Assembly (NCBI RefSeq): GCF_023078275.1
Contig: NC_062996.1
Coordinates: 558,001 to 622,000, forward strand
Length of the DNA stretch: 64,000 bases
Reading direction: 5' to 3'
Origin: Leguminivora glycinivorella
Taxonomy: Eukaryota > Arthropoda > Insecta > Lepidoptera > Tortricidae
Part shown: piece after piece, positions 41,298 through 51,905 of the stretch
Position numbering within the stretch: position 1 is the stretch's first letter
Layout: the number at the start of each line of letters is the position of its first letter
The notes under the pieces: generated by a model
The model's input: the letters and a program-made list of their open reading frames with translations, nothing else
Databases searched by the model: none
What the model was told of the DNA's origin: nothing
Position numbers and translations under genes: made by a program

Positions 41298-41303
41298 CAC
41301 GCT
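41162..41303 (-). CDS. Vmat: Vmat exon 1 (start codon, residues 1-45)
   Basis: Acceptor TTGTTCACAG at 41304-41313 means at least one upstream non-coding exon. Six 5' UTR bases precede ATG at 41297-41295. It encodes MGAASDGFSADWLRAQVAAC then RESRKLVLVIVAIALLLDNM. The N-terminus is cytosolic with a basic RESRK motif. TM1 carries D38, which in this family is required for amine binding. Donor G|GTGAGT. Four tail copies follow in intron 1. Confidence 0.93.
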
Positions 41304-41336
41304 CTGTGAACAAGAGAAAAGAAAATGAAATAAATA

Positions 41337-41575
41337 TACATACATACAATCACGCCTGTATCCCATAAAGGGGTAGGCAGAGCACATGAACTACTCAAGT
41401 TTCAGTGCCACTCTTGGCAAAAAGGTGTTGAAATAAAACGAAATTGTGACATTGCAGTGACAGGTTGCCAGCCTCTCGCCTACGCCACAATTTAACCCAT
41501 ATCCCACAGTCGACTTCTACGACACCCACGGGAAGAAAGGGGGTGGTGAAATTCTTAACCCGTCACCACACGGGC
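41337..41575 (-). repeat. Repeat family E copy
   Basis: CAATCACGCCTGTATCCCAT to TTAACCCGTCACCACACGGG, 34 bp upstream of Vmat exon 1. Confidence 0.75.
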
Positions 41576-41751
41576 AAATAAGTATGTGCCCAAAAATCTA
41601 CAAAGACCGCGAAATCACAACCTTTTAAGCAGCCCCAATCACTCGAAGAGCTTTGAATGATTCACGGTTATTTTCAGTAGACTTATATTGACGCTGAAAG
41701 CTATATCGCGCTCAGTCTATGCAACTTTTTTTTTTTTTCTTTTTTTTTTTT

Positions 41752-43250
41752 TATGACTATATCTCGAGAGGTAAATCCCCAGGCCATGACGGCCTGAGCA
41801 TCGAGCACCTGCACCATGCCGGCCCACATATAAATAGAATACTGGCTATGTTTTATAATCTGTGCATGAGCCACTCATATATGCCTATGGACATGCTGAA
41901 GACGATAGTGGTGCCTGTAGTGAAGAACAAAACTGGCGATTTAGCTGATAAAAGTAACTACAGGCCCATTTCTCTTGCTACGATCATAGCAAAGGTATTT
42001 GACGCTATGCTTAATACACAGTTGGACAAATACCTACACTTGCACGACAACCAGTTTGGGTTTCGGCCTGGCCTGTCCACAGAAAGTGCTATACTGTGTC
42101 TTAAGCATACCGTCAGATATTATACAGATCGTGACACCCCGGTTTTTGCTTGCTTCCTCGATCTGTCGAAGGCTTTTGATCTGGTGTCCTACGAAGTGCT
42201 GTGGGAAAAGCTTAAATCAATTAAATTACCCAGGGAATTGATTAGCATCCTGCAGTACTGGTATGGACATCAGATCAACAATGTTAGATGGGCGGGGGTA
42301 TTGTCTGAAGAGTATGGTTTGGAGTGCGGGGTGAGGCAGGGGGCTTAACCTCTCCCGCATTGTTCAACCTGTACATGAACGGGCTGATTGAGGCGCTCAG
42401 CAGGCAGCATGCCGGTTGTCAGGTGGACGGAGTGTGCGTAAATAATTTAAGCTACGCCGACGACATGGTCCTGCTGAGCGCGTCAGTTTGCGGTCTCAGG
42501 CGGCTGTTACGAACATGTGAGGAGTACGCTTTCAGTCATGGGTTGAAATATAACGTGAATAAAAGTAAATTCATGGTATTTGAGACCGGCAATAACAAAC
42601 TGTCCAATATACCACCTGTTCTGCTTGGCGGGACTCGTTTGGAGCGTGTATATAGTTTTAAGTATCTTGGGCACGTAGTTACGGCAGATCTCAAAGATGA
42701 TGAAGACATGGAGCGGGAGCGGAGGGCGTTGTGTGTGAGGGCGAACATGTTGGCTCGCAGGTTCGCGCGGTGCTCTAGCGGCGTAAAGTTAACTTTATTC
42801 AAAGCATACTGCACGTCGCTGTACACTTGTAACCTGTGGGCTAACTACACGCAGAAAGCGTACAACGCACTCCGCGTCCAATATAACAACGCCTTCAGGG
42901 CGGTGATGGGGCTGCCTCGCTACTGCAGTGCGTCGGGCATGTTTGCGGAGGCTCGCACGCCATGCTTTCATGCCACCATGCGCGTGCGCGCAGCATCTAT
43001 GGTACAGCGGGTGCGGAGCAGCTCCAACGCCGTCCTGGCGATGATCGCGGCCAGACTGGACTGTCCCTATATAAAGCACTGCTGCGACAGGCATGTAAAA
43101 ACTGGAATAGGCTAGATTTGTAGATAAATAGTTGTTAGTTATGTTAGAAATAGGTTAATTATTATATTAGGAATTATTATTATTTTAAATCTGTACTCTA
43201 TGAGCAATTGTGCTTGAAATAAATGCATTTTATTTATTTTATTTTATTTA
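41752..43250 (+). mobile_element. 5'-truncated LINE with reverse transcriptase
   Basis: Two overlapping open pieces (to 42347, and from about 42345 to 43114) form one RT separated by a one-base loss in a G run near 42343. Domain order: fingers (RGKSPGHDGLSIEHL), KTGD..NYRPISL, FGFRPGLSTESA, FLDLSKAFD, GVRQG then LTSPALFNLYMNGLI, and SYADDMVLL (catalytic Asp pair). The C-terminal region ends at TAG 43113. The upstream endonuclease and ORF1 are missing. The tail is ATTTTATTTATTTTATT. Type is a jockey/CR1-like non-LTR element, but the clade is a guess. Confidence 0.85.
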
Positions 43251-43440
43251 TTACATTTTTTTCTTTTCGCCAAACTGGAACCAGTTTGTTGGCGAATAGT
43301 GCGCTCTCAAACATATTTTACCTTAATTAAGTTGTTTACCACAAACCACAATGCAACTTACAACTAACATACGTTTGCGTACCTACTTCGTCTCACGACA
43401 GCAGTGTCTATGAACCTTATTTATATGTTCTTACGATCTA
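43251..43440 (-). repeat. LINE 3' end family V fragment
   Basis: GCCAAACTGGAACCAGTTTG TTGGCGAATAG matches 55603-55640 in style and the insert of 24711-25486. Confidence 0.45.
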
Positions 43441-43469
43441 CGCCTTCTTCAGTTTTCCGTGATCATGAT

Positions 43470-44448
43470 TAGGGTTGAAAAAAACGGTATTTTTTTCGGG
43501 CTTGAAAAAAAAATTTTTTTTTTCAGGAGTATGGTTTTTTCTAAAGGTCGAAATCACAGAATTTGCAGAACAGTTAATACTTTTATACGGTTTTTTAGAC
43601 TTTATGAACTATCAAACAAATTTAATTTAGTAACTTTAACTTCTGCTTTTATAAAACTAACATTTACACAATCTGTAGTTAGTTAGTTAGTTATCGCTAT
43701 TTACTGTTGGCAACACCACCGCCTCTCCACGCTCCACGCTGCATCGGGGATTCCCCAATAAATGTTACTGAAACGTTACAAATCACGAAAAACCGTTTTT
43801 TTCGTATTATTTGTTCATCTGAAAAAAAAACCATAATTAGAAAAGAAACGTGGTGCTTGGTTTTTAGGGTTCCGTAGTCAACTAGGAACCCTTATAGTTT
43901 CGCCATGTCTGTCCGTCCGTCCGTCCGCGGATAATCTCAGTAACTGAAAGTCACTAGAAAGCTGAAATTTGGTACCAATATGTATATCAATCACGCCAAC
44001 AAAGTGCAATAATAAAAAATGGAAAAAAATGTTTTATTAGGGTACCCCCCCTACATGTAAAGTGGGGGCTGATATTTTTTTTCATTCCAACCCCAACGTG
44101 TGATATATTGTTGGATAGGTATTTAAAAATGAATAAGGGTTTTCTAAAATCGTTTTTTGATAATATTCATATTGTCGGAAATAATCGCTCCTAAAGGAAA
44201 AAAAAGTGTGTGTCCCCCCCTCTAACTTTTGAACCATATGTTTAAAAAATATGAAAAAAATCACAAAAGTAGATCTTTATAAAAACTTTCTAGGAAAATT
44301 GTTTTGAACTTGACAGGTTCAGTAGTTTTTGAGAAAATTACGGAAAACTACGGAACCCTACACTGAGCGTGGCCCGATACGCTCTTGGCCGGTTTTTTAT
44401 GTTTTCTTTTTCATAATTCAAAAAAAATGTTTTTTTTTGTAACCCTAA
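43470..44448. mobile_element. hAT-type MITE (TAGGGTTG ends) carrying a family T insertion
   Basis: It starts TAGGGTTGAAAAAAACGG and ends TTTTTTTTGTAACCCTA. The interior ATTCCCCAATAAATGTTACT matches the full element at 47231-47766. Family T (43867-44400) sits inside. The flanking 8-mers do not match, so an end has been altered. Confidence 0.7.
43867..44400 (+). repeat. Repeat family T copy
   Basis: AGGGTTCCGTAGTCAACTAG, (GTCC)n, GCTGAAATTTGGTACCAATA, to GCTCTTGGCCGGTTTTTT. No ORF. Confidence 0.8.
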
Positions 44449-44574
44449 TAAATAAAAAAAGGTAAATAAAAAAGGTAATCACTAATCACAATCTATATCC
44501 CGGTCAATATAAGCCCAATTACACGAGTTGAAAGCATTTCTGTCATGGGCACCGGAATGTGATGTATTTGCAAG

Positions 44575-44712
44575 CAGATGAACCGATTTAGATTTAGTTT
44601 TTTTGTTTGAAAGCAGAATTATTTAATCGGGAGTGTTCTTAGCCATGTTTCATGAAAATCGTTCCACTATGTCGGGGGTTTATTCAAAATTTTAATTTTG
44701 TGGTTAGGTTAT
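44575..44712 (-). repeat. Repeat family R, partial
   Basis: ATGAACCGATTTAGATTTAG to TTCAAAATTTTAATTTTGTG. Confidence 0.65.
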
Positions 44713-44867
44713 GATTCAGTAGATCGCCACAGGTAAGCTCTTTTGGCTGCACGATCCATTCCCATCCTCTCAACATGGCCGAACCAGCAAAGACAAGCAG
44801 ACTTGCTCCACCAAGTCAAGAAAAAAACCACACAAAACGAATTTTAAAACGTTGAAAACTCACCACT

Positions 44868-45066
44868 CCCTTTCTTCCCGTGGGTGTCGTAGAAGTCGAC
44901 TGTGGGATATGGGTTAAATTGTGGCGTAGGCGAGAGGCTGGCAACCTGTCACTGCAATGTCACCATTTGGATTTCTTTCAACCCTTTTTTGCCAAGAGTG
45001 GCACTGGAGCTTAGTAGTTCATATGCTCTGCCTACCCCTTTATGGGATGCAGGCGTGATTATATGT
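44868..45066 (+). repeat. Repeat family E copy
   Basis: CTCCCTTTCTTCCCGTGGGT to TTATGGGATGCAGGCGTGAT. Confidence 0.75.
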
Positions 45067-45069
45067 ATG

Positions 45070-45820
45070 AAAACTCAATACTTAGTAGAATAGAATAGAA
45101 TATAATAATATACCTACTTTATTTAACATCAAATTGGACAAACACAAGATAGATACAACACAAACTCGATGCTAAATAGGATCCCACTCATGTTGCCAAG
45201 GCAAGTCGAGGCGCTGATTTCCAGTGGGACCCTGACTTAATAAACTAAGTAAGAACTAAACTAAAACGAGTGACAGTGTACAAACATCAGGGAACAGTTA
45301 GGTACGAACTATACAAGTAAATTGACAGAGTATCCACAAGATGTAACAATGACTGACAATACAATAAAATTAATGATAGAAAAGACAGTAACACGAAACA
45401 AACACGAGACAAATGGATACATAGTACATACATACATAGCACAGAAGGTAATACTTTTTTTTAAAATTGTTATTCCCCCAGTGAAGCGCAGCAGGATTTA
45501 AAAAAAATTCCGCATCTTAGAGATCTAGTCTTAAATTAGACCTTCGTATAATGTGGCAATTACTTAATCCTGCAACTCTGTCGGAGCCGTGAGCGCATCA
45601 CTTTGGGTAGATACATCCGTGCTGTTAACCACAATGTCAGCTACTCATATTTCGTAAACATTACAACCTTGCTTGCCCGCGGCTATATTTATCATATAAC
45701 CCGGCAACCTTCAAATCAAGAGTGAACGCATCTTCTGGGCGAGCTCACTCCATCGTAAGCCACGTTCTTGCCTTTGGCTAGTCTGTGACCAAGAATAAGC
45801 CCATTTAAAATTTAAAAAAA
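45070..45820. other. Probable LINE tail and unassigned sequence
   Basis: Starts with TAGAATAGAATAGAATATAA then CTTTATTTAACATCAAATTG, which looks like the reversed 3' end of a retroposon. 45730-45790 shares GCATCTTCTGGGCGAGCTCA with the inverse at 61105-61160. Confidence 0.35.
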
Positions 45821-45821
45821 A

Positions 45822-46203
45822 ATCCGGTCTGGCCTAGCGCGTAGGTAGTGAGCCTGTTTGTTATTCTTACACTGGGAGAAATTTGCATTGTGAATTTAAC
45901 AAGTTCGACTTGTTGCGGTTTATCCGTTTGAATCAGCCAAACGTATGTTTAAAACAATATGTGTCAGGTTGTTTTTATAAAATCGACTTGTTGATTCAAA
46001 TATATTGCCGATTCAAATGACAAGTAGCTTGTTGTTTGAACCAAAGAGCACGTAGGCGCTATTTTAACCAAAAACTTGTTGAACGAACATGAAAACTGGT
46101 TGTATTTTCTCTCAGTGTAAGCGGTCCGGGCGAATCCCGGTAAGGGCATTTATTTGTGTGATGAGCACAGATATTTGTTCCTGTCATGGATGTTCTATGT
46201 ATA
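45822..46203 (+). mobile_element. SINE2 copy interrupted by MITE-L
   Basis: Head CCGGTCTGGCCTAGCGCGTA, then MITE-L, then GAATCCCGGTAAGGGCATTT. Confidence 0.75.
45867..46120. mobile_element. MITE-L copy 1
   Basis: ACACTGGGAGAAATTTGCAT to TATTTTCTCTCAGTGTAA. Nearly identical over its full length to 60381-60636. Confidence 0.85.
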
Positions 46204-46273
46204 TGTAATTATGTATACCGGGTAACCGGGTGGATCATTACGATGTACTATTCCTGAAATGGGGGATAGTGTA

Positions 46274-46490
46274 GCCTTAAAGCTCGGCCACACATCCGCA
46301 TTTTGAGAGCGTAGGCGGAGCGTTAGCGGAGCCTCAGCGTCAGCAGCGCATTCCGCTCGCAATCCGCGCTCGTTAGTTCCCGCCAGCGTCCGCTGGGCGC
46401 AACGCCAGGGTTCGTCCGGCGCACCGCTATCATTGCGCTCCACTAACGCTACGCTATCAAAACGCTTTATATGTGGCGGAGGCTTTAGTG
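46274..46490. mobile_element. MITE with AAAGCTCGGCCACACATCCG ends
   Basis: The right arm ATATGTGGCGGAGGCTTTA is the inverse of the left. The interior CGCTCCACTAACGCTACGC is also inverted. GC-rich. Confidence 0.7.
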
Positions 46491-46497
46491 CGTTTTC

Positions 46498-46607
46498 ACA
46501 TTATCCGATCCGATATCAGACCAATATCCCATACATTACACGCCATCTTGGATTTTTTCCATTGAAATCCTTCCGACATCCAATATCGGATCGGATAGTG
46601 CGCGGCC
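46498..46607. mobile_element. MITE-B copy, right end damaged
   Basis: GTGCGTTTTCACATTATCCG with TTA on both outer sides. The right terminus lacks the usual AATGTGAAAAC. It directly abuts the preceding MITE. Confidence 0.7.
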
Positions 46608-46839
46608 TTAGGACTACATTTTTCCCCTAGAAACTATACAATTTCCATAAACTGTAAGGAAAGTTTTTTGAAATTATGGAAATATCCAATTAGCAGAGAG
46701 AATGGCTGGGAAGCGGAAATGAGCGGGGGCGGTAACGACCCATTTCCGGCCGGCGTTCCAAATTCAATATCTCTTGACACTTCACTTAAATCCAGATCCG
46801 ATCGAAGTTATTTTTAGCTCAGACCTCAGACTAACCTAG

Positions 46840-47107
46840 GCCATCACCCTCCTTGCGTTTTCGGCGTAGGCACTAGTTTTACGAAAGCGACTGCCATCTG
46901 ACCTTCCAACCCGAAGGGTAACTAGGCCTTTTTGGAATTAGTCCGGTTTCCTCACAATGTTTTCCTTCACCGAAAAGCGACTAGCAAATATCAAATGACA
47001 TTTCGCACATAAGTTCCGAAAAACTCATTGGTACGAGCCGGGGTTCGAACCCGCGACCTCTGGATTGAAAGTCGCACGCTCTTACCGCTAGGCCACCAGC
47101 GTTTTTA
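46840..47107 (-). mobile_element. SINE1 copy, inverted
   Basis: TCACCCTCCTTGCGTTTTCG to the tRNA-like head GCTAGGCCACCAGCG, with an internal deletion near the 3' end. Confidence 0.75.
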
Positions 47108-47230
47108 GTTCCACTCATAACCTGGGCCATTTTTTTTCAAAGTTGTTCACATAGAGTATATTGAATAGTATGGTATAGAGTTATCAGTCAAGATTTTCGA
47201 ATGCAGCGCCATCTATTATTAAGTTACGAC

Positions 47231-47766
47231 TAGGGTTGTAAATAGAAAAAAAACGAAATGTTTTTTTTTTTCAGAATTATGAAAAAAACATGAAAAAAAA
47301 CCGAGCACCTTGGTTTTTTTTCTAAATATGGTTTTTTTTTCAGATGAACAAATAATACGACAATATATAACGGTTTTTCGTGAGTTGTAACGTGTTTCAA
47401 TAACAATAACGTAAATTTTAATTCAATTAACATTCAGTATACAAACGTTTATTGGGGAATCCCCGATGCTGCGTGTAGCGTGGAGAGGCGGTGGTGTTGC
47501 CAACAGTAAAAAGTGATAACTACCAACTACAGATTTCGTAAATGTTACTTTTATACGACCAGAAATTAAAGTTATTTGATTAAATTCGTTTGATAGTTAA
47601 CATTAAGTCTAAAAAAAACGTATAAAAGTATTAACTACTTTCAAATTTTGAGATTTCGTACTTTAGAAAAAAAACATACTCCAGAAAAAAAACTGTTTTT
47701 TTCACGGTTTTTTTTTTCATGTTTTTTTTTTCAAGCCAGAAAAAAAACCGTTTTTTTGCAACCCTA
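47231..47766. mobile_element. hAT-type MITE (TAGGGTTG ends), full length
   Basis: 536 bp, TAGGGTTGTAAA to TTTGCAACCCTA. The exact 8-bp duplication GTTACGAC lies at 47223-47230 and 47767-47774. The sequence on the two sides is found joined, with one GTTACGAC, at about 62405-62510. Confidence 0.92.
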
Positions 47767-47774
47767 GTTACGAC

Positions 47775-48215
47775 AACTTTTCATATGACTTTCCATGCCT
47801 TAAAAGTTCCTTACAGTATTAGGTTAGGTTCTATATATCGTTGACAAAACGACACAAGCCTTCTTGAGCTTACAGTCCATCTGTGTAAGACTGTCCTATA
47901 ATATTTATTTATTTTATTCCGAGCTTTTTAGTATAGAAATGCACAAATATCTGTTCCTAAAATTTACCAATATTAATTGGCACCTGACCGAAATGGTGTG
48001 TGAAATCCGGTCGAGATTTCCGGGAAATCGAATAAAAAGATAACCTCAAAATGTTTCACCACATACTAGGTATTCACACACACGTAATAATATTCATTAT
48101 TTATTACGAGTACTACTTGATGTTGTTAAATTTAGAGTTTACATCACATTATACCAAAACCAAGCAATAGGGAACTTGACTGTAAGTAATTAAAATGAAA
48201 TATTGTTGTGTTGTG
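47775..48215. other. Unassigned sequence
   Basis: 47775-47820 continues the paralogous host DNA of 62480-62510. 47850-47915 is a SINE2 tail fragment. No gene. Confidence 0.4.
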
Positions 48216-48405
48216 TTGGGTTCGAATCCCGGTAAGGGCATTTATTTGTGTGATGAGCACAGATATTTGTTCCCGAGTCATGGATGTTTTCTATGTATAT
48301 AAGTATTTATATATTATATATATCGTTGTCTGAGTACCCACAACACAAGCCTTCTTGAGCTTACCGTGGGCCTCAGTCAATCTGTGTAAGAATGTCCTGT
48401 AATAT

Positions 48406-48436
<31 letters not shown>

Positions 48437-48440
48437 TTGT
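48216..48440 (+). mobile_element. SINE2 copy lacking its tRNA-like 5' half
   Basis: GGGTTCGAATCCCGGTAAGG to CAATCTGTGTAAGAATGTCC and a (TTTA)n tail. Confidence 0.75.
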
Positions 48441-48995
48441 ATACCATGCACGAAATAAATCATCAGATAATTATAAGAAAAACATGGACAGAAGTTATTT
48501 TTAAATCCATATTCTATTTAATAAGTCAGGTAGAAATATATAAAGTAACTGATTTGACCGTGACGTCACTCAACTTGGTTTCATATTAATTCTAGCAAGT
48601 CGATGAAATTCGTTTTGACAGTTCTTAAAAAGAAGCTGATTTGACCAGGAGGCAAGTAGTTTCATTTTTTTTTAAATTAAATGGCTTCAGTCCATTGGGA
48701 CGATTTCGCCAGTGTCAAGGTGATATGAGCTAATTAATAAGCTATCGATATTACACTTTAAACAATATTAATGAGTAAAAGAAAAATAAATTATTCACGA
48801 CACGAAACCGCTAAGATGGCGTTCGCACCGGAAGTCCACGGCAAGTAGCCTATACCAATATAAAAGATGCCACAGTTCCTTATCGATAAACTCGACATTT
48901 AATACAATGTGTCAATGTCAAATTACTTAATTTAAAAAAGAAACAGTGAACAGTAATAGAGCACTCTGTATAGTGTTATCTTTTTTGTGACTTTT
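48441..48995. other. Unassigned sequence
   Basis: No repeat or exon recognised. AAAGTAACTGATTTGACCGT and AAGAAGCTGATTTGACC recur at 50110-50200, indicating a diverged duplication. Confidence 0.4.
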
Positions 48996-49216
48996 AACCC
49001 CCGACGCAAAAACGACGGGTTATAATATAAGTTTTACGTGTCTGTCTGTCTGTGTGAGTGTCTGTCTGTGGCATCGTAGCTCCCGGACGGATGAACCGAT
49101 TTTGATTTTTTTTTTGTTTGAGAGTTAGTCGGGAGTGTTCTTAGCCATGTTTCATGAAAATCGGTCCACTAAAATGTCGGGGGTTTTTTCAAAATTTTAA
49201 TTTTGTGGGTAGGTTA
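48996..49216 (-). repeat. Repeat family R copy
   Basis: AACCCCCGACGCAAAAACGA to AAAATTTTAATTTTGTGGG. Confidence 0.7.
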
Positions 49217-49251
49217 TTCAGGTAAGATACCACATTGTCATAGATACCACA

Positions 49252-49402
49252 TTGTAATCTTCAAGAAAAGAGCGTACACCCATCTTAAAGGCCGGCAACG
49301 CACCTCCAACACCTCTGGTGTTTCGGGTGTCCATGGGCGGCGGTGATCGCTTACCATCAGGCGACCTGTCTGCTCGTTTGCCTCTTATCCCATTAAAAAA
49401 AA
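49252..49402 (+). mobile_element. SINE-like element (GCCGGCAACGCACCTCCAAC)
   Basis: AAGAAAAGAGCGTACACCCA to CTCGTTTGCCTCTTATCCCA with a short A tail. The second copy at 58712-58855 is very similar. Confidence 0.7.
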
Positions 49403-49935
49403 AGGTACTTATAATAAGGACGAAATCTAGTCAAATCCTTATACTAATAAACTGTAACAGTGTCCTTATGTTTAAGCGACAACAAAAACCTATATAACTT
49501 CGTATAGACAGATAAAGTCTAAGAAAAAAACGTACCCCAAAACCATACAGAAAAAGGTACGGTGAGCTAGATGGCGATACACCTTTGGGGTACGCTCGGC
49601 TAGATGGCGCTAATATTAATATTTGACATTTTAAAACATATCAAGCTAAATGGGCCAAATTGTCAAAACTGAGGTTCAAAAGTCTTAAGCTTGTGTCGAG
49701 AGATGGCAGTCTATGCACTGTGACTACACATTTTACTTTGACAGTTATTCTCTATAATACTCGATCCTCTTTGGCGACAATAAGGTGCTTTTTGCTTTAA
49801 GACGCCATATTTTTCTGTGCTTATGTAATTTAGCAACATTGAATGAAATGACTGATTAAAATTACAATGAAGATACACAAAAAGGACGTGTCCTTGAAAA
49901 CTTTTTCTAAATTTAGTCATCAGATAATTTTATAA
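49403..49935. other. Unassigned sequence
   Basis: Two AGCTAGATGGCG-type words (49567 and 49599) flank AAAGGTGTATCG inversions, perhaps a small MITE. No ORF with recognisable similarity. Confidence 0.35.
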
Positions 49936-49939
49936 ATTA

Positions 49940-50090
49940 CTAGCATTTGCCTTCGGATTCGCTCGCGTTAGAAAGAGACAAAAAGTAGCCTACTTATTTT
50001 TTAGTGGAGATAGTTGAAGGGATGGAGAGCGACATAGGCTACTTTTTGTCTCTTTCTAACGCGAGAGAAGACACCGGCAAAAGCTATATT
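49940..50090. repeat. Two family G heads in inverted arrangement
   Basis: CTCGCGTTAGAAAGAGACAA at 49967 and TTGTCTCTTTCTAACGCGAG ending at 50067 form a stem of about 30 bp around a 40-bp loop. Confidence 0.7.
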
Positions 50091-50246
50091 TAATAAGTGG
50101 GATAGAAATATATAAAGTAAATGAATTGACCGTGACGTCACTGGACACAATAAAATTCCTTGTGTCAATATTTAAAAAGAAGCTGATTTGACTATAAAAG
50201 GAAAGTAGCTTATTGATTTCTCAGAAATATAATGGGTATAAACCCC

Positions 50247-50270
50247 CCCCCCCCCCCCCCCCACCGATAA
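50247..50270. repeat. Poly(C) run
   Basis: About 22 consecutive C residues, an unusual homopolymer for this AT-rich DNA. Confidence 0.85.
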
Positions 50271-50381
50271 GTAAGCCAGAGATAATACAGTCCCCGGAGA
50301 AATCTTACAATTGAACGCTTAAGTTCTTGAATCAATCCGTAAAGTCCTCTGCGAGAGCTATACAGGATGGAAAATAGTTAC

Positions 50382-50646
50382 TTATTTGTTATACAAGGGG
50401 GCAAAGTTGTATTTTAACGCCGAGTGTGCAATTGAAAAACGAGCAAGTGAAAGGATTCGAGAATAGAACCACGAACGAAGCGAGTTTTTAGAACTGAACA
50501 CGAGAAGTAAAATACATTTGCACCCGAGTGTAACACAAAACTTTTCCCCTCACTATAGAGAGGAAACTACAACGCAAAAAATGCGTTTATCACTGCTTCC
50601 AGTAGTTCCACAGGTGGTAAATCATCTTTATTACTAGATTCACCTA
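50382..50646 (+). repeat. Repeat family D copy, truncated
   Basis: TATTTGTTATACAAGGGGGC to TTATTACTAGATTCACCTAC, with a disturbed core. Confidence 0.7.
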
Positions 50647-50649
50647 CTC

Positions 50650-51560
50650 ACATCAATATCAATCAATATTGCCTACAAAGTGGTAAAATAAAAAGTAAAA
50701 AAAAATGTTTTATTAGGGTACTTACCCCCCTACACGTAAAATAGTTCTTGGCAGAAGTAAAGTTTGGCAGAAACTCCTTACGCAGAATATGCTTTGGCAC
50801 AAATCATTTCGCAGATTTTTGTAATACCGAATCGTCTGTTGTCATAATGTTGATGAGCATAATAGTCTTCTAGTCGAACAATACATTTGCAGATAATATT
50901 TGTGCATAATATTTAAGCGGCATAAAGCTGTAATTTGCTATTTGATAGCGAGTTGGATGTGTTGGGGATGCAAGATACCTAACACTCCTCCTCGCTTCGC
51001 TCGTCGTCGTACCTAACGGTGACTCTGGGGCAGTTTTTCTTTTCTGATAGCGAATAATAATTCTGCTAATGTAATATTATGCTATAAGATTATTATGGTA
51101 CATACAATTATGCTAAACCAAAGTCGACCAAAGTAATGTTCTGTAAAACAATATTCTGCCGAATGTATCTTATGCGTGGTAGTAATAATGCCAACTAAGT
51201 TTTCTGCAAAATTACCATTCGACCGAAAGTGTTTCTGCGAAACATTTTATGCGAAGTGTGTTTCGGACTAAAATTATTCTGCCAGATGAAGGTAACCCAT
51301 AATGGCTTACGGAAATAATTTTTTGATATTGTTAATATTTTCGGATATAATCGCTCCAAAAGTACAAAAAAATGTGCCCCGCCCCCCCACTAACTTTTGA
51401 ACTATAAGTTGAAAAAAATCACAAAAGTACAACTTCATAAAGACTTTCTAGGAAAATTATTTTGAATATAGATAGGTCGAACAGTTTTTGAAAAAATATG
51501 GAAAACTACGGACCCTACACTGAGCGTGGCCCGACACGCTCTTGGCCGGTTTTTTATTTG
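50650..51560 (+). repeat. Repeat family T copy with nested insert
   Basis: The family T part runs to TAGGGTACTTACCCCCCTAC, resumes near 51300 and ends GCTCTTGGCCGGTTTTTT. The insert (about 50745-51298) is made of repeated GGCAGAA/TTCTGCCA words. Confidence 0.65.
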
Positions 51561-51681
51561 AAGGATAGTTTTCCAGCGATCATTCTACCAAAATCGAATT
51601 AGCCACGTTCTACTTTTTAAGGTTTTTGTGTCAGAGGTTTTTATTTTTTATTTTTTTAGTTAATGAAAACATTATTTTATT

Positions 51682-51905
51682 TTTTAACCCCCGACGCAAA
51701 AACGACGGGGTGTTATAAGCTTCACGTGTCTGTCTGTGTGTGTGTGTCTCTCTGTCTGTGTGTGTGTGTCTGTCTGTGGCATCGTAGCTCCCGAACGGAT
51801 GAACCGATTTGGATTTAGTTTTTTTGTCTGAAAGCTGTACTTAAGTCGGGAGTGTTCTTAGCCATGTTTCATGAAAATCTTATTTTTTTCAAAATTTTAA
51901 TTAAA
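51682..51905 (-). repeat. Repeat family R copy
   Basis: AACCCCCGACGCAAAAACGA to TTTTTCAAAATTTTAATT. Confidence 0.7.

Noticed and set aside
6011..41297. Vesicular acetylcholine transporter (VAChT) instead of Vmat
   Set aside because: GIGSSCSS, SSMMP and the glycosylated loop with the SYQNEEEE tail fit VMAT; VAChT differs in these blocks and is usually encoded in a ChAT intron.
41719..43115. Host gene with two exons
   Set aside because: Reverse transcriptase motifs, a one-base frameshift and a retroposon tail show it is a truncated LINE.
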